A DNA stretch of 64,000 nucleotides from PFJX01 sp964393825 (GTDB lineage: Bacteria; Pseudomonadota; Gammaproteobacteria; Burkholderiales; Thiobacillaceae). The translations under genes and the position numbers were made by a program. Shown in pieces: positions 26,537 through 34,535 of this stretch; the first letter of the stretch is position 1, and each line of letters opens with the position of its first letter. The notes beneath the pieces were generated by a model. It had not been told where the DNA came from, ran no database searches, and was given only the letters and a program-made list of their open reading frames with translations. The stretch is from positions 26,007 through 90,006 of the forward strand of contig CAYMUY010000012.1 of NCBI GenBank assembly GCA_964393825.1, in the 5' to 3' direction.

Positions 26537-27817
26537 ATGGTCAAGGAATATCCGCGTTTCGTCAGTCTGCTCACGAAAAACACCGTCGCCCTGATTCTCG
26601 CCGGGGGACGTGGCAGCCGCCTGAAACAGTTGACCGACTGGCGGGCCAAGCCCGGGGTTCCCTTCGGCGGAAAGTTTCGCATTGTCGATTTTCCGCTGTC
26701 CAACTGCATGAATTCCGGGATACGTCGTATCGGCGTGGTCACCCAGTACAAGTCGCATAGCCTGATCAAGCACATCCAGCGCGGCTGGGGTTTCCTGCGC
26801 GGCGAGTTCAACGAGTTTGTCGAACTGCTGCCGGCGCAGCAGCGGGTGGCGGAGGAATCCTGGTACAAGGGCACTGCCGACGCGGTCTACCAGAACCTCG
26901 ACATCCTGCGCGTCTACAAGCCGGAATACGTGCTCATCCTGGCTGGTGACCACATCTACAAGCAGGATTACGGCGAAATGATCGCCCACCACGTCCGTAA
27001 CGAGGCCGATATGACCGTCGCCTGCATCGAGGTGCCAACCGAGGAAGCCTCGGCCTTCGGCGTGATCGAGGTGGACGATGACGGTCGCGTCATCAAGTTC
27101 GTCGAAAAACCGAAGGACCCGCCGTCCATGCCGGGCAAGCCGGGCACCTCGCTGTGCTCGATGGGCATCTACGTCTTCAATGCCGCCTTCCTGTTCGAGC
27201 AACTGGTGCGCGATGCCGATGATCGCCAGTCCGGCCACGACTTCGGTACCAACATCATTCCGTACCTGATCAAGACCGGCTATCGCATCTATGCCCACAG
27301 CTTCAACGAGAGTTGCGTGCGCCGCGAGGACGAGGAGCCCTACTGGCGAGACGTCGGTACCGTGGACGCCTACTGGGAGGCCAACCTCGACCTGGCCCGC
27401 ATCACCCCGGAACTCAATCTCTACGACAAGGACTGGCCGATCTGGACCTACCAGGAGCAACTGCCACCGGCCAAGTTCGTCTTCGACGAGGAAGGCCGGC
27501 GCGGCATGGCGGTGGATTCCATGGTCTCCGGTGGTTGCATCATCAGCGGCGCCACGGTGCGCGGCTCGGTATTGTTCTCCAACGTGCGGGTCAAGGAAGG
27601 TGCCTATCTGGAAGAAGCCGTGGTGCTGCCCGATGTGGAGATCGGCGAGGGCGCCATCCTCAAGAAGGTGGTCATCGACAAGGGCTGCAGAATCCCCCCC
27701 GGCATGACCATCGGCATCAACCGTGCCGATGACGAGAAATTCTTCCAGGTTACCGGCCGGGGCGTCACCCTGGTCACTCCGGAAATGCTGGGTCAGGTCT
27801 ACCACCATTTCCGCTGA
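26537..27817 (+). CDS. glgC: Glucose-1-phosphate adenylyltransferase (ADP-glucose pyrophosphorylase)
   Basis: A 426-residue enzyme making ADP-glucose from ATP and glucose-1-phosphate, the committed step of glycogen synthesis. Visible: VALILAGGRGSRLKQLTDWRAKPGVPFGGKFRIVDFPLSNCMNSG, GDHIYKQDY, VEKPKDPPSMPG, SMGIYVFN, RDVGTVDAYWEANLDL and a left-handed beta-helix C-terminus. The ATG at 26537 (VKEYPRF) is favoured over 26507 because GGGGGAA precedes it and the extra ten residues are not conserved. It is followed by a terminator. Confidence 0.95.
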   Translation: MVKEYPRFVSLLTKNTVALILAGGRGSRLKQLTDWRAKPGVPFGGKFRIVDFPLSNCMNSGIRRIGVVTQYKSHSLIKHIQRGWGFLRGEFNEFVELLPAQQRVAEESWYKGTADAVYQNLDILRVYKPEYVLILAGDHIYKQDYGEMIAHHVRNEADMTVACIEVPTEEASAFGVIEVDDDGRVIKFVEKPKDPPSMPGKPGTSLCSMGIYVFNAAFLFEQLVRDADDRQSGHDFGTNIIPYLIKTGYRIYAHSFNESCVRREDEEPYWRDVGTVDAYWEANLDLARITPELNLYDKDWPIWTYQEQLPPAKFVFDEEGRRGMAVDSMVSGGCIISGATVRGSVLFSNVRVKEGAYLEEAVVLPDVEIGEGAILKKVVIDKGCRIPPGMTIGINRADDEKFFQVTGRGVTLVTPEMLGQVYHHFR

Positions 27818-27841
27818 CGCCGTGCCGCCGGCGCGGGTCGA

Positions 27842-27875
27842 GGCGATGCCATTCCCGGCATCGCCCGTTTATTTT
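27842..27875 (+). terminator. Rho-independent terminator after glgC
   Basis: GGCGATGCC and GGCATCGCC form a 9-bp stem with loop ATTCCC, followed by CGTTTATTTT. Confidence 0.8.
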
Positions 27876-27903
27876 CGGCAACCAGTATGAGTGAGCCAGG
27901 CCC

Positions 27904-29202
27904 ATGGGCGCGAAGAAGCCGCATACCCTGACCCGTCAGATCGTCATTGCGATGCTCGCCGGGCTCACGCTGGGTGTTGTGCTGAACCTGCTCGGCGCCG
28001 CCCCCTGGCTGCAGGCCGTCTTCGTCGAGGGTCTGCTGCGCGTGGTCGGTTCGGTGTTTGTCTCCGCGCTGAAGATGATGGTGGTGCCGCTGGTCCTGGT
28101 ATCCCTGGTGGTGGGGGTGACGGCGCTGGCGGACCTGAAAACCCTGGGCCGCATCGGCGCCAAGGCGCTGGTGCTCTATCTGGCGACCACCGCGATCGCG
28201 GTGTCCATCGCGCTCGGCCTCGCCGCGCTGGTCGGGCCGGGCCAGGGGTTCAATGCCGGTGGGAGCAGTGCCAGCTTCGCGGGCAAGGCCGCGCCGCCGT
28301 TCTCCCAGGTGCTGATCGACATGGTGCCGACCAACCCGGTGGCGGCGATGGCCGAGGGCAACATGTTGCAGATCATCGTCTTCGCGCTGCTGTTCGGCAT
28401 TGCCGTGACCATGTCGGGCGCGCGCGGCAAGCGCGTCATCGATCTGTTCGGCGATCTCGACGCGGTCATCATGCACATGGTCGAGTGGATCATGCGGCTG
28501 GCGCCCTATGGCGTGTTCGCGCTGATCACCCGCGCGTTCGCCAGCCAGGGCCTCGACCTGCTGCTGCCGCTGGCCGCTTATGTCCTCACCCTCACCGCCG
28601 CGCTGGCCGTACAGGTATTCGTGACTTATCCGGTGATGCTGCGCCTGCTCGGGTCGCTGAACCCGCTGACTTTCCTGAAAAAGATGCGCGACCCCGCAGC
28701 CTTCGCGTTTTCCACCGCCAGTTCCGGCGCCACCATCCCGGTCACCTTGCACACCGTGGAAAAGAAACTGGGCGTGAAGAACAGCATTGCCGCCTTCACC
28801 GTGCCGATGGGCGCCACCATCAACATGGACGGTACGGCCATGATGCAGGGGGTGGCCACGGTGTTTATCGCCAACGTCTACGGCATCGAGCTCGGCCCGA
28901 CCCAGTATCTGCTGGTGGTGCTCACCGCCACCCTGGCTTCGGTCGGCACCGCCGCGGTGCCCGGGGTCGGCCTCGTCACCCTGACCATGGTGCTGGGCCA
29001 GGTCGGCCTGCCGGTCGAAGGCATCGCCCTGATCATCGGCGTCGACCGCCTGCTCGACATGATGCGCACCGCCTGCAACGTCACCGGTGATTGCGCGGTC
29101 AGTTGCATCGTCGCCCGGAGCGAAGATGCGCTCGACCGGGCCGTGTTCGACGACCCGGCGGCCGGCTCGGTCGAGGATGCGACCCGGCTGGCTGGCTCGT
29201 GA
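27904..29202 (+). CDS. Sodium:dicarboxylate/glutamate symporter family transporter
   Basis: A 432-residue inner-membrane transporter of the DAACS (GltP/DctA) family. The family's substrate-site sequences are present: SSGATIPVTL, MGATINMDGTAMMQGVATVFIANVYG and DRLLDMMRTACNVTGDC. It is likely to import C4-dicarboxylates or acidic amino acids by cation symport; the substrate cannot be fixed. Its TGA overlaps the ATG of the DUF2062 gene, so the two are translationally coupled. Confidence 0.92.
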   Translation: MGAKKPHTLTRQIVIAMLAGLTLGVVLNLLGAAPWLQAVFVEGLLRVVGSVFVSALKMMVVPLVLVSLVVGVTALADLKTLGRIGAKALVLYLATTAIAVSIALGLAALVGPGQGFNAGGSSASFAGKAAPPFSQVLIDMVPTNPVAAMAEGNMLQIIVFALLFGIAVTMSGARGKRVIDLFGDLDAVIMHMVEWIMRLAPYGVFALITRAFASQGLDLLLPLAAYVLTLTAALAVQVFVTYPVMLRLLGSLNPLTFLKKMRDPAAFAFSTASSGATIPVTLHTVEKKLGVKNSIAAFTVPMGATINMDGTAMMQGVATVFIANVYGIELGPTQYLLVVLTATLASVGTAAVPGVGLVTLTMVLGQVGLPVEGIALIIGVDRLLDMMRTACNVTGDCAVSCIVARSEDALDRAVFDDPAAGSVEDATRLAGS

Positions 29203-29756
29203 TGCCATCCTCCAAGACCATGCATCCACGTTGGCGCCGTTTCATTCCCAGCCGGGAAAGCATCCACCAGAACCGCTGGCTGCGCTGGCTGGCACCGCAT
29301 CTCACGCACCCGCGCCTGTGGCATTTCAGCCGACGCGGCGTCGCCACCGGGGTGGCCCTGGGGGTGTTCTTCGGCTTGCTCATCCCCATCGCGCAGATTC
29401 CCTTTGCCGCTGGCGCCGCCATGCTGCTGCGCGCCAACGTACCGGTCGCCATCGGCAGCACCCTGGTGACCAATCCGGTGACCTTCGCCCCCATCTACTA
29501 TGGTGCCTACCAGATCGGCCGCTGGGTGACCGGCGAGGTGCAGGGCGCCGAAACGGCGGAAGCCGCCCTGAGCACGGATCAGCTGTTGCGCCGCGCCGAA
29601 GCCGGCCCCTGGGGCCGCCTGAGCAACCTGGGCAAGCCATTGCTGGCCGGTCTGGCCATCGTCTCCACCAGCATGGGGCTACTGGTTTATTTCGGCATCA
29701 GCCTGTTCTGGCGCTGGCGGGTGCTGGCCAAGCGGCGCAAGCGGGGCGGTCGATGA
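29202..29756 (+). CDS. DUF2062 membrane protein
   Basis: A 184-residue protein of the DUF2062 family: FSRRGVATGVALGVFFGLLIPIAQIPFAAGAAMLLRANVPVAIGSTLVTNPVTFAPIYYGAYQIG is the conserved membrane region, with another helix near the C-terminus and a basic tail (AKRRKRGGR). The function of DUF2062 proteins is not known. The start overlaps the symporter stop by one base; an alternative ATG 18 bases further in also exists. It is followed by an unrelated exported protein gene. Confidence 0.88.
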   Translation: MPSSKTMHPRWRRFIPSRESIHQNRWLRWLAPHLTHPRLWHFSRRGVATGVALGVFFGLLIPIAQIPFAAGAAMLLRANVPVAIGSTLVTNPVTFAPIYYGAYQIGRWVTGEVQGAETAEAALSTDQLLRRAEAGPWGRLSNLGKPLLAGLAIVSTSMGLLVYFGISLFWRWRVLAKRRKRGGR

Positions 29757-29791
29757 GCCGCCACCCGCGCATTCCTGAGCGCACTACGCAC

Positions 29792-30910
29792 ATGAAACGA
29801 CTGAATATCGGCCTACTTCTCTGCACCCTGCTGGCCCCCCTCCCGGCCTGGCCGGCACCGGCCGATCCCGACTGCGCAGCCGCCGAGGCCGCAGCCGCGG
29901 CCGCGCGTCACCGTCAGGCGCAGGCGGTGCGCCGGTTGGCCGAGGAACAGGCCCTGACGATCTTTCCCAACCGCTATGCCACACCACAGCAGACCTACAG
30001 CGAGGAAGACAAGCTGAATGCCGCGGCCCTGGCCGTGGACTACTGGCGCCTGGCGGGCGCGAAAGGGCTCAAGGACAACATGATGATCACCGCCGTGCTG
30101 GCGTGGCTGCACAAGCGCGGTGTGCCCGGTGTCGCGGCCGATCCGGCGCGCTCCCGCGTATTCGGCGACTACGCCAAGGCGATCGCCCAGGAAAAGATCA
30201 ACCACTACAACGCGAGAAAGCCCGTCGACAGCCCGATCACGGTGGCCATGCCGTCCGGGATCCCGGATCAACCCGACGCGGCACTGGCGGCCTGGGCGGC
30301 ACAACGCATTCGACCCGTAGCGGGCGGCCTCAGCGACGAACAGGTGGCGTTGCTCAAATTTTGCGGCGTCCTGGCCGCCGTCGGCTCGGGTAACGCGGTG
30401 CCGGAGGATGAACTGGCCTGGGCGGCGGACTTTGAACGGGGGCACGGCGGCCATCCCGGGGGCGAGCCGCCACCACGTCTGCGCCAGGCGCTCAGTCAGG
30501 GCGAGACACTGAAGCGCCAACAAGAAGAAGCGCGTCGCCAGCGGGACGCGGCGCTGCGGGAAACGCGGCAGCGCGAGCAGGCGGTGGCGGCGCGCAGGGC
30601 TGAAATCGAACAAAGGGAATGGGCGCAGGCGCAACAGGTGATCAAGCAGGCCAGGATGGACAGACCGCTGAACTCATCGGAAATCGAACTTCTGTGCCGC
30701 CATGATGCCGCCCTCTGCCAGCGCGCGGACGCCATCCAGCGTTACAACCAGTGCATGGGGAATGCCGCATCCGACGCCGGTGCCTACTATGGCGCCGCGG
30801 TCAGACGCGGCGGCAGGCCGAGTGACGGCACCTGGAGTGGCACCTTCAGCCAGATCAAAGGGCAATATGAAGCGGCCTGCCAGCGTCTCAAACCCGCCGG
30901 TTATCGCTAG
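29792..30910 (+). CDS. Exported protein with coiled-coil, unknown
   Basis: A 372-residue exported protein: signal peptide MKRLNIGLLLCTLLAPLPAWPAPA, an Ala-rich helix, a globular region (LNAAALAVDYWRLAGAKGLKDNMMITAVLAWLHKRGVPGVAADPARSRVF), and a charged Arg/Glu/Gln coiled-coil (LKRQQEEARRQRDAALRETRQREQAVAARRAEIEQREWAQAQQ, residues about 240-285), then a cysteine-bearing C-terminus. I do not recognise a family. Cysteines in LLCRHDAALCQ and YNQCMGN may form disulfides in the periplasm. It is followed about 90 bases later by a rhodanese lipoprotein gene in the same direction. Confidence 0.65.
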   Translation: MKRLNIGLLLCTLLAPLPAWPAPADPDCAAAEAAAAAARHRQAQAVRRLAEEQALTIFPNRYATPQQTYSEEDKLNAAALAVDYWRLAGAKGLKDNMMITAVLAWLHKRGVPGVAADPARSRVFGDYAKAIAQEKINHYNARKPVDSPITVAMPSGIPDQPDAALAAWAAQRIRPVAGGLSDEQVALLKFCGVLAAVGSGNAVPEDELAWAADFERGHGGHPGGEPPPRLRQALSQGETLKRQQEEARRQRDAALRETRQREQAVAARRAEIEQREWAQAQQVIKQARMDRPLNSSEIELLCRHDAALCQRADAIQRYNQCMGNAASDAGAYYGAAVRRGGRPSDGTWSGTFSQIKGQYEAACQRLKPAGYR

Positions 30911-31000
30911 CGCCAGCCCGGGAGCCGGCAGTCTCCGCGGCCCGCACGGAGGGAACCCGAGCCCGGTGTCGTTGTCGATGGCTGCCAGACTTATTGAGTG

Positions 31001-31465
31001 ATGCCCATGTTCCTTGATCGATTCCCCACCCTGCGCCAGGGGCTCGCCGCCTGCCTGCTGTTCGCCGCCGTGTCCGGCTGTTCCACGGAGCCCCAGGGGC
31101 TGCAACTGACCGCCGCGGAAGCCCATCGTCGCGCGCAGGCCGGTGAACTGACCCTGATCGACATCCGTCGCCCCGAGGAATGGCGCGAAACCGGTGTCGC
31201 CCAGGGCGCGGCACGCATCGACCTGCGCCAGCCCGGTGGTGCGAAGGGCTTCGCCGATGCCGTGCTACGGCAGGTGGACGGCAATCGCGATGCGCCCATC
31301 GCCTTGATCTGCCGTACCGGCAACCGTACCACCCAGATGCAGCGGGTCCTGCTTGAAAACGGGTTCACCAATGTCTACAACATCCGCGAAGGCATGGCCG
31401 GCAGCGCCGCCGGCCCCGGCTGGATTCGCCAGGGCTTGCCGGTGGCGCCTTGCAACCGTTGTTGA
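31001..31465 (+). CDS. Rhodanese-domain lipoprotein
   Basis: 154 residues. A type II signal peptide ends in FAAVSGC with lipid-anchor Cys27, followed by a rhodanese domain (LTLIDIRRPEEWRETGVAQGAARIDL) with active-site loop CRTGNRT and NVYNIREGMAGS. It would act as a periplasmic membrane-anchored sulfurtransferase or persulfide-handling protein, distinct from the cytoplasmic rhodanese of the tusA cluster. The C-terminus ends PCNRC, an additional cysteine pair. ATG at 31001 or 31007 are both possible. It is convergent with mrpG. Confidence 0.87.
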   Translation: MPMFLDRFPTLRQGLAACLLFAAVSGCSTEPQGLQLTAAEAHRRAQAGELTLIDIRRPEEWRETGVAQGAARIDLRQPGGAKGFADAVLRQVDGNRDAPIALICRTGNRTTQMQRVLLENGFTNVYNIREGMAGSAAGPGWIRQGLPVAPCNRC

Positions 31466-31485
31466 GTGGGCAAAGTGATGGCGGT

Positions 31486-31809
31486 TCAGGCGCCGTCGCT
31501 GGACCGCTTCGGTGATTCCACCCGGGGCAGATGCTGGTGTAGCGCCGCCTTGGCCAGCAGGTGCGCCGACACCGGTGCGGTGATGAACAGGAACAGGGTG
31601 ATCAGGCCCTCGTGCAGGCTGACGCCGTTTCCCTGGCTGCTGAAGTACAGCGATGACGCGATCAAGAGGCAGCCGACGCCCAGGGTGGTGGCCTTGGTGG
31701 GGCCGTGCAGGCGAGTGTAGAAATCGCGCAGCCGCGCCAGGCCGAGCGAACCGATGAAGGTGAACCCCGCACCGGCGAGGATCAGGAACGACAAGACATA
31801 GTCCAGCAT
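31486..31809 (-). CDS. mrpG: Na+/H+ antiporter subunit G
   Basis: 107 residues with three membrane helices; LSFLILAGAGFTFIGSLGLARLRDFYTRLHGPTKATTLGVGCLLIAS is the MrpG/PhaG signature. It is the last gene of the mrp operon and sits nine bases after mrpF. The C-terminal tail is polar and basic. In the Mrp complex, all subunits are generally required for Na+ (or K+)/H+ exchange. Confidence 0.93.
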   Translation of the reverse strand: MLDYVLSFLILAGAGFTFIGSLGLARLRDFYTRLHGPTKATTLGVGCLLIASSLYFSSQGNGVSLHEGLITLFLFITAPVSAHLLAKAALHQHLPRVESPKRSSDGA

Positions 31810-31818
31810 GGCCGGCTC

Positions 31819-32088
31819 CTATTCGATGATGTCGCCGCGCAGCAGGTACTTGCACAGCGCCACCGTACCGACGAAGCCCATCAGGGCGATCAGCAGCGCC
31901 GCCTCGAAATAGAGGGCACTGCCGAGGTGGATGCCAAGCAGGACCAGCAGGGCGATGGTGTTCACGTAGAGGGTGTCCAGCGCCAGGATGCGATCCGGCG
32001 CGCCGGGCCCGCGCAGCAGCCGCCAGAAACTGAGGGCGACGGCGCCGGCGACCAGGGCGAAGGCGATGGGGATGACCGCGCTCAACAT
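31819..32088 (-). CDS. mrpF: Na+/H+ antiporter subunit F
   Basis: 89 residues with three membrane helices (VIPIAFALVAGAVALSFWRLLRGPGAPDRILALDTLYVNTIALLVLLGI), matching MrpF/PhaF. The RGPGAPDRILALDTL segment is the family signature. It overlaps the end of mrpE by seven bases. Confidence 0.92.
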   Translation of the reverse strand: MLSAVIPIAFALVAGAVALSFWRLLRGPGAPDRILALDTLYVNTIALLVLLGIHLGSALYFEAALLIALMGFVGTVALCKYLLRGDIIE

Positions 32089-32588
32089 GTCTCGAACACC
32101 GCTTTCAGCGGCGCCTCGTAACGTGACTTGATGTGCTCCCGTACCGCGTCCGGGTCGGGCGCGTCGAGGGCGTGCACCAGCAACATGCGGCGGTCTTCGC
32201 TGAGCAGGGCCGAAACCGTGCCCGGCGTCAGGCAGATGGTGTTGGCCAGCAGGCTGATCGCCAGGTCGCTTTCCAGACTCAAGGGCACTTCGACGAAGGC
32301 CGGCCGCAGGCGCGACGGGCTGCCGAGGATGAGCCTGGCCACGGTCAGATTGGCGATGACGATATCGAGCGCCACCACGCCGGCGAAGCGCAGCAGCACG
32401 CCCGGCCGCCGGATGCGCACCGTTTCCGGCCAGAAGCGCAGGGTGAACAGCGGGATCAGCCAGCCGAGCAGGATGCCCAGCAACAGGTGGCCGGGTGCCA
32501 GGCTGTTGTTGAGCAGCAGCCAGATCGTCGCCAGGGCGGGGGTGAGCAGCGGATGCGGCAGGATGCGTTGCCAATTCGGTGCGCTCAT
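32082..32588 (-). CDS. mrpE: Na+/H+ antiporter subunit E
   Basis: 168 residues of the MrpE/PhaE family: LTPALATIWLLLNNSLAPGHLLLGILLGWLIP, RFAGVVALDIVIANLTVARLIL and ISLLANTICLTPGTVSALLSEDRRMLLVHALD. The start overlaps the mrpD stop (ATGA). It has two to three membrane helices and a C-terminal soluble domain as usual. Confidence 0.92.
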   Translation of the reverse strand: MSAPNWQRILPHPLLTPALATIWLLLNNSLAPGHLLLGILLGWLIPLFTLRFWPETVRIRRPGVLLRFAGVVALDIVIANLTVARLILGSPSRLRPAFVEVPLSLESDLAISLLANTICLTPGTVSALLSEDRRMLLVHALDAPDPDAVREHIKSRYEAPLKAVFETC

Positions 32589-34090
32589 GGTCGGCCTCCG
32601 AGCACGGCATGGATGTAGTGATAGGGGTGCAGCAACTGATCCGCGGCGGCGATGGCGATCGCGTGCAATGGACCGGCGGCCACGGTCAGGGTGAGGGTCA
32701 GGGCCAGCAGGCCCAGCATCGGCGCCAGCGGCGCGGTCACAATGGCTGACGGGGCGCCCGCTTCCGCCGCCGGCGTGTTGAAGAACAGCAGGCTGCCGCT
32801 GCGCGCCAGGGCGATCAGCCCGAGCAGGCCGCCAAACAACACCAGCGCCATGATCCATGACCAGGCCGGATGCGCCAGCGCCGCCTTCAGCAGCAGGAAC
32901 TTGCCGATGAAGCCGGATAGCGGCGGCAGGCCGGCCAGCAGGATGGCAGTGACGAAGAACAGGCCACCCAGCAGCGGCGCCCCGACCATGGCCGGGGCCG
33001 GCTCGAAGCGGTCGCCGGCCTCGCCACGCGCCTGGGCGATGTGTTCGGCGAGCAGGAACAGGGCGGCGGCGGCGAAGGTGGAATGAGGCAGGTAATAGAG
33101 GCCGGCGGCGATGCCTTCCACGCTGCCCACGGCGAATGCGGTCAGCAATGAGCCCACCGAGGCGATCACCAGGTACGCGGCCTGCGGGCGCAGGCTGCGC
33201 GCCGCCAGGGCGCCGAGCAGGCCGGCGATCAGCGTCGCCAGGGCCAGGGGCAGCAGCCAGGGCTCGATCAACCGGCTCATGCCGCCGGCGCCGGCGCCGA
33301 AGATCAGGGTGGCCACGCGCAGGATGGCATAGGCGCCCACCTTGGTCATGATCGCGAACAGGGCCGCCACCGGCGCGCTGGTGCTGGCGTAGGCCGCCGG
33401 CAGCCAGAGATGCAGCGGCAGCAGGGCTGCCTTCAGCGCGAACACCGCGAACAGCAGCAGGCCGGCGGCGCGGGCCGGGCCCAGGTTCTCCGCCGGCACC
33501 GCCGCCATCTTCACCGCCAGGTCGGCCATGTTGAGGGTGCCGAACAGGCCGTAGAGTGTGCCCACTGCGATCAGGAACAGCGATGAACCGGCCAGGTTGA
33601 GCACCACGTAGTGCAGGCCGGCCTTGGATCGAAGGCGGCCGCCGCCATGCAGGATCAGCCCGTACGAGGCAAGCAGCAGCACCTCGAAAAAGACGAACAG
33701 GTTGAACAGGTCGCCGGTGAGAAAGGCGCCGTTGAGGCCGAACAACTGCAACTGGAAGAGCACATGGAAATGCCGTCCCCTGGCGTCCTCGCCCCGGCAG
33801 GCATGCAGCAGGGGGAACACGGCGAGCAGGGCGGTGACCAGCAACATCCAGGCCGCCAGCCGGTCCGCCACCAGGACGATGCCGTAAGGCGCCGGCCAGT
33901 TGCCCAGGGCATAGGTCAGGATGTCGCCGCCCCCGACCGCGCGCAGCAGCATCACCGCCAGGCCGATCTGGCCGAGCACGGCGGCGATGCTGAACAGGCG
34001 GCGGAGGCGCAGATCGAACCGCCGCGCCACCAGCAACAGGATGCCCGCCAGCAGCGGCAACAGGACGGGAGCAATGGCGAGATGATTCAT
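32585..34090 (-). CDS. mrpD: Na+/H+ antiporter subunit D
   Basis: A 501-residue proton-translocating membrane subunit related to NuoN/NuoM. Fourteen or so helices are visible, with KAALLPLHLWLPAAYASTSAPVAALFAIMTKVGAYAILR as the conserved Lys-bearing core and LAGLPPLSGFIGKFLLLKAAL. Its ATG overlaps the stop of a 39-codon frame (ATGA) rather than that of mrpC, an unusual interruption of the normal mrpC-mrpD junction. Confidence 0.95.
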   Translation of the reverse strand: MNHLAIAPVLLPLLAGILLLVARRFDLRLRRLFSIAAVLGQIGLAVMLLRAVGGGDILTYALGNWPAPYGIVLVADRLAAWMLLVTALLAVFPLLHACRGEDARGRHFHVLFQLQLFGLNGAFLTGDLFNLFVFFEVLLLASYGLILHGGGRLRSKAGLHYVVLNLAGSSLFLIAVGTLYGLFGTLNMADLAVKMAAVPAENLGPARAAGLLLFAVFALKAALLPLHLWLPAAYASTSAPVAALFAIMTKVGAYAILRVATLIFGAGAGGMSRLIEPWLLPLALATLIAGLLGALAARSLRPQAAYLVIASVGSLLTAFAVGSVEGIAAGLYYLPHSTFAAAALFLLAEHIAQARGEAGDRFEPAPAMVGAPLLGGLFFVTAILLAGLPPLSGFIGKFLLLKAALAHPAWSWIMALVLFGGLLGLIALARSGSLLFFNTPAAEAGAPSAIVTAPLAPMLGLLALTLTLTVAAGPLHAIAIAAADQLLHPYHYIHAVLGGRP

Positions 34091-34206
34091 GCGCTCCCCT
34101 CCACGGCTTCAACGACATTGCCGAAGGATGGGGTGAGCGACAGCGAATCCCGGCAATGTGCGCGAACGAGGAAAGGGACGCGGTCCAGCATCGAATTCAG
34201 GCTCAT
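34087..34206 (-). CDS. Small frame between mrpC and mrpD (39 codons)
   Basis: An open frame of 39 codons whose ATG overlaps the mrpC stop (ATGA) and whose TGA overlaps the mrpD ATG (ATGA). It would encode MSLNSMLDRVPFLVRAHCRD followed by SLSLTPSFGNVVEAVEGSA. The GGAG near its end serves as the mrpD ribosome-binding site. No domain or membrane helix is recognised. Double overlap fits coupled translation, but a 112-bp spacer that happens to stay open is also possible, so this is a weak gene call. Confidence 0.4.
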   Translation of the reverse strand: MSLNSMLDRVPFLVRAHCRDSLSLTPSFGNVVEAVEGSA

Positions 34207-34535
34207 CCTTCGTGTGCCCCGTCGACATGATCGTTGCCCATCTCCGCCCGTGCCTTAAGCGCCAGCATGATGACGAAGGCGGTCATGGCGAAGCCGATGA
34301 CGATGGCGGTCAGCACCAGGGCCTGTGGCACCGGGTCGGCATAAGCGCCGCCCAGCCCGGCGCCGATCACCGGCGGGCGGCCGATGACCAGCCGGCCCAT
34401 GGCGAACAGGAACAGGTTCACCGCGTAGGACAGAAAGGTCAGGCCCAGCACTACCGGGAAGGTGCGCGCGCGCAACAGCAGGTAGACGCCGCAGGCGGTG
34501 AGCAGGCCGATCAGCAGGGCGAGCACGGCTTCCAT
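34203..34535 (-). CDS. mrpC: Na+/H+ antiporter subunit C
   Basis: A 110-residue NuoK-like subunit with three membrane helices (LALLIGLLTACGVYLLLRARTFPVVLGLTFLSYAVNLFLFAMGRL, DPVPQALVLTAIVIGFAMTAFVIMLALKARAE). It starts in the last codon of mrpAB (TGATG). The acidic residue in the last helix of NuoK relatives is not obvious, as is common in MrpC. Confidence 0.94.
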   Translation of the reverse strand: MEAVLALLIGLLTACGVYLLLRARTFPVVLGLTFLSYAVNLFLFAMGRLVIGRPPVIGAGLGGAYADPVPQALVLTAIVIGFAMTAFVIMLALKARAEMGNDHVDGAHEG

